Assembly (NCBI RefSeq): GCF_001500045.1
Contig: NZ_LQIX01000004.1
Location: 62,001-126,000, forward strand
Origin: Mycobacterium sp. GA-1199
GTDB taxonomy: Bacteria; Actinomycetota; Actinomycetes; Mycobacteriales; Mycobacteriaceae
Direction: 5' to 3'
DNA length: 64,000 nucleotides
The notes beneath the pieces are model-generated. The model did no database searches. It was not told the DNA's origin and worked only from the letters and a program-made list of their open reading frames with translations. This document shows positions 36,923 to 47,352 of the stretch, piece after piece; position 1 is the first letter of the stretch, and every line of letters begins with the position of its first letter. A program made the position numbers and the translations under genes.

Positions 36923-38656
36923 TCAGAACAGGAAATATCGTTGTGCCATCGGCAATTCGGCCGCAGGTTGCTCCTGCCAGACGTCTCCGTCGATGCGAAC
37001 GGTGAAGGTGTCGGGATCGACTTCGATGCGTGGCAGCGCGTCATTGAGCGGCATATCGGCCTTACCGACGTTGCGAACATCCTTGACCGGCACGAGGCGC
37101 CGCTTCACATCGATGCGGTCGGCCAGTCCGTCGTCGACGGCTTGCCGAGAAACGAAGTGCACCGACGTGGCGGCGGCCGCCGAGGGCGCCGCGCCGAACA
37201 TGGGGCGCGGCAGCACCGGTTGCGGGGTCGGGATCGACGCGTTGGCGTCTCCCATTGCGGCCCAGGCGATCATGCCGCCCTTGAGCACCGCGTGCGGGCG
37301 CACACCGAAGAACGCGGGCTCCCACAGCACCAGATCGGCGAGCTTGCCCACCTCGATCGATCCGATCTCGGCGTCGAGGCCGTGCGCGATCGCCGGGCAG
37401 ATCGTGTATTTGGCGACATAGCGTCGCGCGCGGTTGTTGTCGGCGGCCCTGGCGCCCGTGGTGTCGCCCTCCAGCGCGCCGCGTCTGCGTTTCATGACGT
37501 GCGCGGTCTGCCAGGTGCGGATGACGACCTCGCCGATGCGGCCCATCGCCTGGGCGTCGCTACCGATCATCGAGATCGCACCGATGTCGTGCAGCAGGTC
37601 CTCGGCGGCAATGGTCGACGGCCGGATGCGGCTCTCGGCGAAGGCGAGATCCTCGGGGACGCTGGGGTTGAGGTGGTGGCACACCATCAGCATGTCGAGG
37701 TGCTCGTCGAGCGTGTTGACCGTGTGCGGTCGCGTCGGATTGGTCGAACTGGGCAGCACGTGCGGTTGTGCGGCGACGGTGATGATGTCGGGAGCGTGCC
37801 CGCCACCGGCGCCCTCGGTGTGGTAGGCGTGGATCGACCGGCCGGCGATCGCGCCGACGGTGTCCTCCACGAAGCCCGCCTCGTTGAGGGTGTCCGAATG
37901 CAGGGCGACCTGTACGCCCGACGCGTCGGCCACCGTGAGGCACGCGTCGATCGCGGCGGGCGTGCTGCCCCAGTCTTCGTGCAGTTTGAAGCCAGAAGCG
38001 CCCCCGCGCAGTTGCTCCCACATGGCCTCGGCGCTGACCGTGTTGCCCTTGCCGAGCAGCGCGATGTTCATCGGCCAGGAGTCCAGCGACTCCAGCATGC
38101 GGGCCAGATGCCATGCGCCGGGGGTGACGGTGGTGGCCTTGCTGCCCTCTGCCGGACCGGTACCGCCCCCGATCATCGTGGTGATGCCGCCGCCGAGCGC
38201 TTCGGCCATCGTCTGGGGGCAGATCAGGTGCACGTGGCAGTCGATGCCGCCCGCGGTGACGATGCGACCGTTGCCCCCGATGACCTCCGTCGACGGCCCG
38301 ACCACGAGGCCGGGATGGACGCCCGACATGATGTCGGGGTTGCCGGCCTTACCGATCGCGCTGATGCGGCCATCACGAATACCGATGTCGGCCTTGATGA
38401 TTCCCCAGTAGTCCAGGATCACCACGCCGGTGATGACGGTGTCGGGAGCCCCGTCGGCGCGTGTCGCACGTCCCTGCCCCATGGATTCGCGCAGCACCTT
38501 GCCCCCGCCGAAAACCGCCTCGTCTCCGGCGAGTTCAGGTCCGCCGCTGCGGTCCTCGGTGATCTCGATGAACAGGTCGGTGTCGGCCAGTCTGATCCGA
38601 TCACCGGTGGTCGGCCCGAACAGGGCGCCGTACCTGGCGCGTGGCAACCGGGTCAT
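36923..38656 (-). CDS. ureC: Urease alpha subunit
   Basis: 577 residues, full length. Nickel-centre features are [13 protein letters not shown] (His pair), the carbamylated Lys in [41 protein letters not shown], and the mobile flap [21 protein letters not shown] with [14 protein letters not shown]. It hydrolyses urea to ammonia and carbamate in the cytoplasm with UreA and UreB. AGAGGAG precedes the ATG. Separate A, B and C chains are the mycobacterial arrangement. Confidence 0.98.
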   Translation of the reverse strand: MTRLPRARYGALFGPTTGDRIRLADTDLFIEITEDRSGGPELAGDEAVFGGGKVLRESMGQGRATRADGAPDTVITGVVILDYWGIIKADIGIRDGRISAIGKAGNPDIMSGVHPGLVVGPSTEVIGGNGRIVTAGGIDCHVHLICPQTMAEALGGGITTMIGGGTGPAEGSKATTVTPGAWHLARMLESLDSWPMNIALLGKGNTVSAEAMWEQLRGGASGFKLHEDWGSTPAAIDACLTVADASGVQVALHSDTLNEAGFVEDTVGAIAGRSIHAYHTEGAGGGHAPDIITVAAQPHVLPSSTNPTRPHTVNTLDEHLDMLMVCHHLNPSVPEDLAFAESRIRPSTIAAEDLLHDIGAISMIGSDAQAMGRIGEVVIRTWQTAHVMKRRRGALEGDTTGARAADNNRARRYVAKYTICPAIAHGLDAEIGSIEVGKLADLVLWEPAFFGVRPHAVLKGGMIAWAAMGDANASIPTPQPVLPRPMFGAAPSAAAATSVHFVSRQAVDDGLADRIDVKRRLVPVKDVRNVGKADMPLNDALPRIEVDPDTFTVRIDGDVWQEQPAAELPMAQRYFLF

Positions 38657-38684
38657 CAGGCTCCTCTGCTCTCGGCGGACGTGC

Positions 38685-39011
38685 TCATCTCTCGTCCAGC
38701 CGCCCGGGCGGGTCCAGGTTCAACCCGTGCACTTCGCGCGATCCTCCAAGCGGGACGAGCGAGACAGTTTGGGCGACACCGGGTTCGAACCGCACCGCGG
38801 TGCCCGCCGGGATGTCGAGCCGGTGGCCGTGCGCGGCCGCGCGGTCGAAAGACAGCGCGGCGTTGGCCTGCGGCAGGTGGACGTGGCTGCCGACCTGCAC
38901 CGGCCGGTCCCCGGTGTTGACGACCTCCATCGCGAGCCGCTCGGCGCCCGCGTTGATCTCGATTTCGCCGTCTCCGTACCGGATTTCGCCGGGCACGATC
39001 GGTCCGGTCAC
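38685..39011 (-). CDS. ureB: Urease beta subunit
   Basis: 108 residues from GTG 39011, overlapping the ureA stop (GTGA). Motifs [36 protein letters not shown] and a final [13 protein letters not shown] are typical of UreB. Non-catalytic structural subunit of the urease trimer. 28 bp before ureC. Confidence 0.96.
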   Translation of the reverse strand: MTGPIVPGEIRYGDGEIEINAGAERLAMEVVNTGDRPVQVGSHVHLPQANAALSFDRAAAHGHRLDIPAGTAVRFEPGVAQTVSLVPLGGSREVHGLNLDPPGRLDER

Positions 39012-39310
39012 GGAATCGGATGGTGGACGGTGACGAGCTTGGTGCCGTCGGGGAACGTCGCCTCGACCTGGACGTCCTCGAGCATTTCGGGCACGCCCGC
39101 CATGACGTCCTCGCGGCGCAGAACTTCGCGGCCACTGGCCATGAGCTCGGCGACCGTGCGGCCGTCGCGGGCGCCCTCGAGGAGGTGGTCGGTGATCAGC
39201 GCGACCGCTTCGGGGTGGTTGAGCTTCAGACCACGGCCCTGCCGGCGTCGGGCGAGCTCGGCCGCGTAGGAGATCAGCAGGCGGTCCTGCTCATGCGGGG
39301 ATAAACGCAT
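39008..39310 (-). CDS. ureA: Urease gamma subunit
   Basis: 100 residues from ATG 39310 ([19 protein letters not shown]), the standard UreA length. The family core is [41 protein letters not shown] and a C-terminal VTVHHPIP. First urease gene. The gap of 50 bp to the upstream thioesterase on the same strand is short, so urease may be partly transcribed from the thioesterase promoter. Confidence 0.96.
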   Translation of the reverse strand: MRLSPHEQDRLLISYAAELARRRQGRGLKLNHPEAVALITDHLLEGARDGRTVAELMASGREVLRREDVMAGVPEMLEDVQVEATFPDGTKLVTVHHPIP

Positions 39311-39360
39311 AGTGGGCGATATTGCCACGGAGCGCGGCGATCAGCAGCGCACGCGACCTG

Positions 39361-39765
39361 TTACTCCGCGGGCATGTTCTGCAGCCGCACCTGTCCGCGC
39401 GCGACGAGCCGGTCGTCGTCGTCGGTGATGGTGATCTGCCACAGCTGCTGCCGCCGGCCGCGGTGGATCGGTGTGGACACCGCGGTGACGGTCCCCGAGG
39501 AGATGGCCCGCAGGAAGTCGGTGTTGTTGTTGACGCCGACGACGTTCCCGCCACCGTTGTCGGCGAGCCAGACCGCTGCGGATACGCTCGCCAGGCTCTC
39601 CACGATCGAGCAGTACACGCCGCCGTGCACGATGCCGTAGGGCTGCAGCAGCTTGTCCGTGACCGTCAGCTGTGCGCGGCCGCCGTCGGGACCGAGTTCG
39701 AGATAGGTCAGACCGAGCTCGGTGTCGAAGCCCTTACCCAGGTCGGAAGGCAGGTCGGAAGTCAC
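39361..39765 (-). CDS. Hotdog thioesterase (Rv1847-like)
   Basis: 134 residues from GTG 39765. PaaI-type motif YGIVHGGVYCSIVESLASV (about residues 43-61), then GVNNNTDFLRAISSG and a C-terminal RQQLWQITITDDDDRLVARG. The catalytic Asp/Glu-helix is ESLAS. It probably hydrolyses an aromatic or short acyl-CoA. It sits directly upstream of ureA, as Rv1847 does in M. tuberculosis. Confidence 0.88.
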   Translation of the reverse strand: MTSDLPSDLGKGFDTELGLTYLELGPDGGRAQLTVTDKLLQPYGIVHGGVYCSIVESLASVSAAVWLADNGGGNVVGVNNNTDFLRAISSGTVTAVSTPIHRGRRQQLWQITITDDDDRLVARGQVRLQNMPAE

Positions 39766-39828
39766 GGAACGTGTCTACACGCTGTCCGACACCGTGACCG
39801 CGCCGGGTGCGCGGAGTTAGGGTCAGCC

Positions 39829-40221
39829 ATGGCCAAGACCGCGAAAGAACTCGTTGAAGCCGCCAATGCCGTGGTGCCGAAGATCTCCCACGACGAGGCG
39901 AAGGATCTGATCGCCAAGGGCGCGTTGGTCGTCGACGTCCGCGACGCCCCTGAACTGGACAAGAGCGGCAAGGTGGCGGGCGCAGTCCACGTTCCCCGCG
40001 GCATGCTCGAGTTCCGCGCCGACCCGGAGTCGCCGTACCACGACCAGAACTTCTCCAAGGACAAGCCGGTGATCGTGTACTGCGCCTCCGGTGGGCGCTC
40101 GGCGCTCTCGGGTCAGGCACTCAAGGAGCTCGGGTATCAGGAGGTGTACAACCTCGGAGCGTTCGGCGAGTGGGCCGACAGCGGTGGCGCCGTCGAACAG
40201 TCCGGCAGCGAAAACACCTGA
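39829..40221 (+). CDS. Rhodanese-like domain protein
   Basis: 130 residues from ATG 39829. A single rhodanese domain: ALVVDVRDAPELDKSGKVAG, HVPRGMLEFRADP, then the active loop YCASGGRSALSGQALKELGY with catalytic Cys and QEVYNLGAFGEWADSGG. It transfers sulfane sulfur, for example in thiosulfate or cyanide detoxification or sulfur trafficking. Divergent from the thioesterase and followed by a strong terminator. Confidence 0.92.
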   Translation: MAKTAKELVEAANAVVPKISHDEAKDLIAKGALVVDVRDAPELDKSGKVAGAVHVPRGMLEFRADPESPYHDQNFSKDKPVIVYCASGGRSALSGQALKELGYQEVYNLGAFGEWADSGGAVEQSGSENT

Positions 40222-40245
40222 CGTACCGGAATTCGGCACACATGC

Positions 40246-40280
40246 GGACGGGCCCCGCACCATTGGTGCGGGGCCCGTCC
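40246..40280 (+). terminator. Terminator of the rhodanese gene
   Basis: A perfect 16-bp GC-rich stem (GGACGGGCCCCGCACC / GGTGCGGGGCCCGTCC) with an ATT loop, 24 bp after the stop. No U-tract. Confidence 0.88.
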
Positions 40281-40358
40281 TCCGTGTGGACCGGGGGTCT
40301 CTGCAGCCCTCAGGACTCCGGCGCGGTCCGGTGGTTCGTGTCGCTCTCTGGTCAGAGC

Positions 40359-40377
40359 ATAGGCAAGGCTTGCCTAA
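40359..40377. promoter_or_regulatory. IdeR-like iron box at the 3' end of the FhuF-like gene
   Basis: ATAGGCAAGGCTTGCCTAA contains the perfect palindrome TAGGCAAG-G-CTTGCCTA and matches 14 of 19 positions of the IdeR consensus TTAGGTTAGGCTAACCTAA. It overlaps the minus-strand stop codon (40374-40376) between two convergent genes, where no start codon is nearby. It may be a hairpin terminator rather than an operator. Confidence 0.45.
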
Positions 40378-41150
40378 TTCAGCAAGACCTTTCCCGGGAT
40401 TGACCGCGAGGTGCCCCGGACGGGAAGCCCGAAGCCGACGAGCGCATCGAGCACGGCCTGGCCGCGCCGCATGCTCGTCCACTCGCTGGATCCGGCAAGG
40501 AGCGGTACCTGGGTGGCGGCGCTGACGACCGCGCCGCCCACGACGTGCCACATCGAGGCGACCGACATCGCGCCCCCGCTGATGTCGGCCAGTTTGGCGA
40601 ACAGCGGCGCCAGCGCACAGTGGCTGCGGTGCGCGACCCACGTCGTCAACGCCGCCTCGCTGGGCAGCGCCACGATGCCGTCGCGCGTCGAGCATCCGGC
40701 GCGATTGGGCCTGTGGTGGAAATACGGATCGTCGGGAAGGGCCCGCAGCGTTGGGTCGACGACGCCGACCCAGTCGATCGCACCTTCGGAATCGACGTGC
40801 ACCCACAGGTTCTCCAGGCCGGTGTCCCACGCGCGGCCTTCGAGTACGACCAGCGGTACGACGCGACCGACGACCACGTGGGCGAGGGTGGCCGCCAACT
40901 GGTGCGCGACCGCCGCGTGGCTGTCGGTCTCCTCGGCGGCCAGGGCGAACATCGTCTGCAAGCGGTCCGTGGTCAGCGCATCGGCCAGCGGCCACCACCG
41001 CCGCCGGGACAGGTCCCGCATCACCGCGACGCCGTAGACCCGTGGGCACTCGGGGTAGAGCTCACGGAGTCGTCGACTCGACTCATGCAGCGGCAGCGTC
41101 CGGTGGATCGCCATGCTTGCGATGAGTGGATCGTCGACCAATACCGTCAT
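40374..41150 (-). CDS. Iron-regulated FhuF-like protein
   Basis: 258 residues from ATG 41150, with GGGAGG upstream. Resembles the FhuF/IucC C-terminal 'ferric iron reductase' family: FALAAEETDSHAAVAHQLAATLAHVVVGR, then SGGAMSVASMWHVVGGAVVSAA and a C-terminal R-x-S-rich end. The two-cysteine pair and CxxC that bind the [2Fe-2S] cluster in FhuF are absent, so reductase activity is uncertain. The iron box at 41170-41188 in its promoter supports an iron-starvation role. M. tuberculosis does not have this gene in the matching position, as far as I recall. Confidence 0.65.
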   Translation of the reverse strand: MTVLVDDPLIASMAIHRTLPLHESSRRLRELYPECPRVYGVAVMRDLSRRRWWPLADALTTDRLQTMFALAAEETDSHAAVAHQLAATLAHVVVGRVVPLVVLEGRAWDTGLENLWVHVDSEGAIDWVGVVDPTLRALPDDPYFHHRPNRAGCSTRDGIVALPSEAALTTWVAHRSHCALAPLFAKLADISGGAMSVASMWHVVGGAVVSAATQVPLLAGSSEWTSMRRGQAVLDALVGFGLPVRGTSRSIPGKVLLN

Positions 41151-41169
41151 AGGGCCTCCCATATTCAAG

Positions 41170-41188
41170 TTAGGTAAGGCTTACTATA
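41170..41188 (-). promoter_or_regulatory. IdeR iron box upstream of FhuF-like gene
   Basis: TTAGGTAAGGCTTACTATA matches 14 of 19 positions of the IdeR consensus, including the central AGGC. It lies 19 bp upstream of the minus-strand ATG, where IdeR-Fe(II) would repress under iron sufficiency. The divergent blaI start is 180 bp away. Confidence 0.7.
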
Positions 41189-41316
41189 ACTAGGCGCGTC
41201 ACAACGGCCAGGCCCTGTGACTGCTTTCACACCACCCTTCGAATGGGCGGTGACCACGGGCGGAGGTTCGAGCCGGCGACGGTGGGGGCTTGTCCACCAG
41301 GCGAAATACGACGCAC

Positions 41317-41335
41317 GGTAGTAAGACGTAGTACG
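41317..41335 (+). promoter_or_regulatory. Repeated GTAGTA element upstream of blaI (candidate BlaI operator)
   Basis: GGTAGTAAGACGTAGTACG carries two GTAGTA copies ten bases apart. BlaI autoregulates through TAC/GTA-rich dyads, so this is the likely site, 34 bp before the start. The match is by eye only. Confidence 0.4.
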
Positions 41336-41368
41336 CTGGATCGATAGCCTCTAGGAGATGAACGGACC

Positions 41369-41785
41369 ATGGCGAAGTTGACGCGTCTAGGGGACCTGGA
41401 ACGCGCGGTGATGGATCACCTGTGGTCCTCCCGCGAACCCCAAACGGTGCGCCAAGTTCACGAGGCGCTCTCCGCCCAACGCGACTTGGCGTACACCACG
41501 ATCATGACCGTGCTGCAGCGGCTGGCCAAAAAGAACCTCGTCGTGCAGCACCGCGATGACCGCGCCCACCGCTATGCACCCACCCACGGCCGCGACGAAC
41601 TCGTTGCGGGTCTGATGGTCGACGCGCTCGACCAGGCCGCCGACTCGGGGAGCCGCGAAGCCGCGCTGGTGCATTTCGTCGAGCGGGTCGGCGCGGACGA
41701 AGCCGCGGCATTGCGTCGCGCACTGGCCGAACTGGAAGGCAAGGTTCGCGTCTCGCCGCCCGCTGGTAATTCGGGCACCGGCTGA
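41369..41785 (+). CDS. blaI: BlaI-family winged-helix repressor
   Basis: 138 residues. The penicillinase-repressor fold is MAKLTRLGDLERAVMDHLW, RQVHEALSAQRDLAYTTIMT (recognition helix) and VLQRLAKKNLVVQHRDDRAHRYAP. In M. tuberculosis Rv1846c represses blaC and ATP synthase-linked genes and is released by the protease Rv1845c. It precedes the M56 peptidase by 14 bp, forming the blaI-blaR pair. Autoregulation through the upstream GTAGTA element is likely. Confidence 0.93.
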   Translation: MAKLTRLGDLERAVMDHLWSSREPQTVRQVHEALSAQRDLAYTTIMTVLQRLAKKNLVVQHRDDRAHRYAPTHGRDELVAGLMVDALDQAADSGSREAALVHFVERVGADEAAALRRALAELEGKVRVSPPAGNSGTG

Positions 41786-41799
41786 GAGAGACTGACAGC

Positions 41800-42741
41800 G
41801 TGTCCGCGCTGGCCTTCACCGTCTTGGCGCTGGTCCTGTCGGGGCCGGTGCCCGCCGTCCTGGCGCGCGCGTCGTGGCCGTTCCGCGCACCGCGAGCGGC
41901 CATCGTGCTGTGGCAGGCCATCGCATTGGCCGCAGTTCTCTCGGCGTTCTCGGCCGGGATCGCCATCGCCAGCAGGCTGTTCGCTCCAGGTCCCGACGGT
42001 CGGCCGACAGCCACCATCACCAGCGAGATCGCCGTCCTGGGCTGGCCGGTGTGGATCGCCTACGTGGTGGTCTTCGCGCTGACCCTGGTGATCGGTGCGC
42101 GGTTGATCGTGGCGGTGTTGCAGGTGGCCATCGCCACACGACGCCGTCGCGCCCACCACCGGATGGTCGTCGACCTCGTGGGCAAGTCGCAGAAATGGGC
42201 GCACGCCCACGCCGGTGACCGGCTTCGCATCCTCAACGTGGACCAGCCGCTGGCGTACTGCCTGCCCGGGGTGCGGAGCCGCGTCGTGGTGAGCCAGGGC
42301 ACGCTGACGAAGTTGGCGGACAACGAGATCGGGGCGATCCTCACCCACGAACGCGCGCACCTGCGTGCCCGGCACGATCTCGTGCTGGAGATGTTCACCG
42401 CGGTGAATGCTGCGTTCCCGCGGTTCGTCCGCAGCGGCAGCGCGCTGGACGCCGTGAGGCTGCTGGTCGAGATGCTGGCCGACGATGCGGCGGTTCGCAC
42501 CGCGGGTCCCACTCCCCTGGCCCGCGCGCTCGTCGCGTGCGCGGCCGGCCGGACGCCGTCAGGGGCGCTGGCCGCGGGTGGACCGACCACCGTGCTACGG
42601 GTGCGCCGGCTCGGGGGCCGGCCCAACAGCCTGGCGCTGGCCGCAGGTGCGTACGCGGCCGCGGCGACGGTGCTCGTGGTGCCGACCGTCGCGGTGGTGC
42701 TGCCGTGGCTGACCGAGCTGCAGCGGCTGTTCAGCGCTTAA
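41800..42741 (+). CDS. blaR: M56-family membrane metallopeptidase (BlaR-like, Rv1845c)
   Basis: 313 residues from GTG 41800. About four membrane segments (N-terminal three, about 3-110, and one near 290-305). The zinc protease motif HERAH (HExxH, about residues 183-187, in ILTHERAHLRARHD) is present, with downstream EMLADDAAVR. Unlike staphylococcal BlaR1 there is no extracellular penicillin-binding sensor domain, so the activation signal must come from elsewhere. It is expected to cleave BlaI. Confidence 0.9.
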   Translation: MSALAFTVLALVLSGPVPAVLARASWPFRAPRAAIVLWQAIALAAVLSAFSAGIAIASRLFAPGPDGRPTATITSEIAVLGWPVWIAYVVVFALTLVIGARLIVAVLQVAIATRRRRAHHRMVVDLVGKSQKWAHAHAGDRLRILNVDQPLAYCLPGVRSRVVVSQGTLTKLADNEIGAILTHERAHLRARHDLVLEMFTAVNAAFPRFVRSGSALDAVRLLVEMLADDAAVRTAGPTPLARALVACAAGRTPSGALAAGGPTTVLRVRRLGGRPNSLALAAGAYAAAATVLVVPTVAVVLPWLTELQRLFSA

Positions 42742-42797
42742 GGGACAACCCGCGCGAATAAGGCGTTCACACAACAAAACAACGAAAGGCTGCCCGT

Positions 42798-44261
42798 ATG
42801 AGCTCTGACGCTTCCGCATCGACCACCGGTACCGCTCAGATCGGGGTGACCGGGCTTGCCGTCATGGGATCGAACATCGCGCGCAACTTCGCCCGACACG
42901 GGTACACGGTCGCGCTGCACAACCGCTCGATCGCCAAGACCGACGCGCTGCTGCAGCAGCACGGCTCCGAGGGAAAGTTCGTGCGCAGCGAGACCATCGC
43001 CGAATTCCTCGACGCGCTCGAGAAGCCGCGCCGTGTGCTGATCATGGTCAAGGCCGGCGACCCCACCGACGCGGTGATCAACGAACTCGCCGACGCGATG
43101 GAGGAAGGCGACATCATCATCGACGGCGGCAACGCGCTCTACACCGACACGATTCGCCGCGAGAAGGCGATGCGCGAACGCGGGCTGCACTTCGTCGGCG
43201 CCGGCATCTCGGGCGGCGAGGAGGGCGCGCTCAACGGTCCGTCGATCATGCCCGGCGGCCCGGCCGAGTCCTACAAGTCGCTGGGCCCGCTGCTCGAGGA
43301 GATCTCCGCGCATGTCGACGGCGTCCCGTGCTGCACCCACATCGGTCCCGACGGCGCGGGCCACTTCGTGAAGATGGTCCACAACGGCATCGAGTACTCC
43401 GATATGCAGTTGATCGGCGAGGCCTACCAGCTGCTGCGCGACGGGCTGGGCAAGTCAGCGGGCGAGATCGCCGACGTCTTCGACGAATGGAACTCCGGCG
43501 ACCTGGACAGCTTCCTGGTCGAGATCACCGCGAAGGTGTTACGCCAGACCGACGCCAAGACCGGTAAACCGCTCGTCGACGTCATCCTCGACGAGGCCGA
43601 GCAGAAGGGCACCGGACGCTGGACGGTGAAATCGGCGCTCGATCTCGGCGTCCCGGTGACCGGGATCGCCGAGGCCGTGTTCGCCCGCGCACTGTCCGGA
43701 TCGGTGACCCAGCGCAAGGCCACGACCGGCCTGGCCTCCGGTGAACTCGGCGAAAAGCCCGCCGACGCAGCACGATTCATCGAAGACATCCGGCAGGCGC
43801 TGTACGCGTCGAAGATCATCGCCTACGCGCAGGGCTTCAACCAGATCCAGGCCGGCAGCGCCGAGTACGACTGGAACATCACCCCCGGCGACATGGCCAG
43901 GATCTGGCGCGGCGGCTGCATCATCCGGGCCAAATTCCTCAACCGGATCACCGACGCCTTCGACAACAACCCCGACCTGCCGACGCTGATCGTCGACCCC
44001 TACTTCCGCGACGCGATCGAGACCGCCATCGACAGCTGGCGGCGCGTCGTTGTCAAGGCCACCGAACTCGGCATTCCGATTCCCGGCTTCTCCTCGGCGC
44101 TGTCCTACTACGACGGGTTGCGTCAGGAGCGCCTGCCGGCCGCGCTCACCCAGGGGCTGCGTGACTATTTCGGCGCGCACACCTACGGGCGGATCGACAC
44201 CGACCCAGCCAAACGATTCCACACGTTGTGGAGCGGGGACCTCAGCGAAGTCGAGGCCTGA
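42798..44261 (+). CDS. gnd: 6-phosphogluconate dehydrogenase, NADP-dependent
   Basis: 487 residues of the long (about 470-490) Gnd type. The NADP-binding GLAVMGSNIARNFARHG motif has the G-x-M-G form, followed by HNRS. Substrate and catalytic motifs are GAGISGGEEGALNGPSIMPGG, HFVKMVHNGIEYSDMQLIGE (catalytic Lys) and the C-terminal SALSYYDGLRQERLPAALTQG. It converts 6-phosphogluconate to ribulose-5-P, CO2 and NADPH. RBS GAAAGG. Rv1844c (gnd1) is the counterpart. Confidence 0.97.
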   Translation: MSSDASASTTGTAQIGVTGLAVMGSNIARNFARHGYTVALHNRSIAKTDALLQQHGSEGKFVRSETIAEFLDALEKPRRVLIMVKAGDPTDAVINELADAMEEGDIIIDGGNALYTDTIRREKAMRERGLHFVGAGISGGEEGALNGPSIMPGGPAESYKSLGPLLEEISAHVDGVPCCTHIGPDGAGHFVKMVHNGIEYSDMQLIGEAYQLLRDGLGKSAGEIADVFDEWNSGDLDSFLVEITAKVLRQTDAKTGKPLVDVILDEAEQKGTGRWTVKSALDLGVPVTGIAEAVFARALSGSVTQRKATTGLASGELGEKPADAARFIEDIRQALYASKIIAYAQGFNQIQAGSAEYDWNITPGDMARIWRGGCIIRAKFLNRITDAFDNNPDLPTLIVDPYFRDAIETAIDSWRRVVVKATELGIPIPGFSSALSYYDGLRQERLPAALTQGLRDYFGAHTYGRIDTDPAKRFHTLWSGDLSEVEA

Positions 44262-44277
44262 GACCTCCCCGAAACTG

Positions 44278-44319
44278 CGCACAGATCGCGATATCGGGCT
44301 CAATCGCTACCTCTGTGCG
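44278..44319. promoter_or_regulatory. Long-loop inverted repeat CGCACAGA / TCTGTGCG before guaB1
   Basis: Perfect 8-bp arms separated by 26 nt, between the gnd stop and the guaB1 start. It could be the gnd terminator or part of the guaB1 leader. Confidence 0.35.
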
Positions 44320-44342
44320 GTCTCGGCGACAACTAGACTTGA

Positions 44343-45785
<1,443 letters not shown>

Positions 45786-45850
45786 TCCCTCCCCCGCAAG
45801 ATCACCCGTTACCATGGGTCTCCTTCAGTCCTCTACGCGAAAGGGATCCC

Positions 45851-45961
45851 GTGCCGCAGGCACCCGTCGAGGCCCGGGTCACGGAGGGTGCCTACCGGGC
45901 CGAGCGGCCCGAGCCTCCCGACGCCGAGCCTTCCTCTAGACGGCCGGGCAACAGGCCCGGC
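45851..45961 (+). promoter_or_regulatory. Structured leader before the first CNNM-type gene
   Basis: Between the guaB1 stop and the ATG at 45982 lie hairpins GTGCC-GCA-GGCAC (45851-45863), GGGCC-GA-GCGGCCC-like (about 45897-45910) and GCCGGGC-AACAG-GCCCGGC (45943-45961). The last ends 20 bp before the start codon. The cation-transport theme of the gene makes a regulated leader plausible, but no known riboswitch consensus is recognised. Confidence 0.35.
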
Positions 45962-45981
45962 ACCTGCGCGGGGACACCCCG

Positions 45982-47352
45982 ATGAGCGTCGCCTCGACGT
46001 TGCTGTCGCTGCTGGCAATCGTGTTGCTGACGGCGGGCACCGCAGTGTTCGTCGCCGCCGAGTTCTCGCTGACCGCGCTCGAGCGCAGCACCGTCGATGC
46101 CAACGCACGCAGCGGCCACCGGCGCGACAAGATGGTCCAACGGGCGCACCGCACGCTGTCGTTCCAGCTGTCCGGCGCCCAGGTGGGCATCTCGATCACC
46201 ACGCTGGCGACCGGCTACCTGGCCGAACCCGTCGTCGCGCGGTTGATCCACCCCGGCCTGGACGCGATCGGAATACCCCCGAGCTACACCGGCGGATTGG
46301 CGCTGGTTCTGGCGATCGCGATCGCCACCTCGATCTCTATGGTGTTCGGCGAGCTGGTGCCGAAGAACCTCGCCGTCGCGCGGCCCGTGCCGACGGCGCG
46401 CTGGTCGGCCGGACCGCAGCTGTTGTTCTCCGCGCTGTTCACGCCGCTGATACGGCTGACCAACGGAACGGCCAACATGATCCTGCGCCGCCTCGGCATC
46501 GAGCCCGCCGAGGAACTGCGCTCGGCGCGCTCCCCACAGGAACTGGTGTCGCTGGTGCGCAGTTCGGCCCGCAGCGGCGCACTGGACCCCGTCACCGCGG
46601 TGTTGGTCGACCGGTCGCTGCGGTTCGGGGATCGCTCCGCCGAGGAGCTCATGACACCCAGGCAGAAGATCGAGGCCCTCGACGCCGACGCGACGGTCGC
46701 CGAGTTGGTCACCGCCGCGATCAGGACGGGATACTCACGGTTCCCCATCGTCCGCGGAGACCTCGACGAGACGATCGGGATTGCGCACGTCAAGCAGGTT
46801 TTCGAGGTGCCGACCGACGAACGCGCCACCACCCGGCTGGCCACGCTGGCGCTACCGGTCGCCAAGGTGCCCTCGACCCTGGACGGCGACACCGTGATGA
46901 CCCAGATCCGCGCCAACGGGCTGCAGACCGCGCTGGTGGTCGACGAATACGGCGGGACCGCGGGCATGGTCACGGTGGAGGACCTGATCGAGGAGATCGT
47001 CGGCGACGTCCGCGATGAGCACGACGACGAGGCGCCCGACGTGGTGCCCGCGGGCCGCGGCTGGCAGATATCGGGCCTGCTGCGCATCGACGAGGTCGCA
47101 GGCGCCACGGCGTTCCGCGCCCCCGAGGGTGACTACGAGACGATCGGCGGCCTGGTCCTCGAGAAGCTGGGCCACATCCCCGACGAGGGTGAGTCGGTCG
47201 AGCTTGAAGCGTTCGACCCCGATGGTCCGATCGAGAACCCGAACCGCTGGCTGGCCACTGTGCTGCGGATGGACGGCCGCCGCATCGACCTGCTGGAGCT
47301 GACCGAACTGGGCCGCAGCGGCGAGTCCGACGGGAGAAACGCCGATGGGTGA
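45982..47352 (+). CDS. CNNM/CorC-type membrane protein (hemolysin family, Rv1842c-like)
   Basis: 456 residues. The N-terminal DUF21 domain (about 1-190) has [21 protein letters not shown] with [19 protein letters not shown] and [19 protein letters not shown]-domain pair (about 210-330; [32 protein letters not shown]) and a CorC/HlyC C-terminal domain (about 350-440; [21 protein letters not shown]) follow. Family members transport or sense Mg2+/Co2+. It overlaps the paralogous next gene by 8 bp, so the two act together. Confidence 0.88.
   Translation: MSVASTLLSLLAIVLLTAGTAVFVAAEFSLTALERSTVDANARSGHRRDKMVQRAHRTLSFQLSGAQVGISITTLATGYLAEPVVARLIHPGLDAIGIPPSYTGGLALVLAIAIATSISMVFGELVPKNLAVARPVPTARWSAGPQLLFSALFTPLIRLTNGTANMILRRLGIEPAEELRSARSPQELVSLVRSSARSGALDPVTAVLVDRSLRFGDRSAEELMTPRQKIEALDADATVAELVTAAIRTGYSRFPIVRGDLDETIGIAHVKQVFEVPTDERATTRLATLALPVAKVPSTLDGDTVMTQIRANGLQTALVVDEYGGTAGMVTVEDLIEEIVGDVRDEHDDEAPDVVPAGRGWQISGLLRIDEVAGATAFRAPEGDYETIGGLVLEKLGHIPDEGESVELEAFDPDGPIENPNRWLATVLRMDGRRIDLLELTELGRSGESDGRNADG

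Noticed and set aside
36890..38920. Long open frame antisense to ureC and ureB
   Set aside because: Shadow of the urease genes; no start or ribosome site of note.
41199..41222. GTCACA / TGTGAC inverted repeat upstream of blaI as a CRP site
   Set aside because: The half-sites are in the wrong relative orientation for the CRP consensus TGTGA-N6-TCACA.
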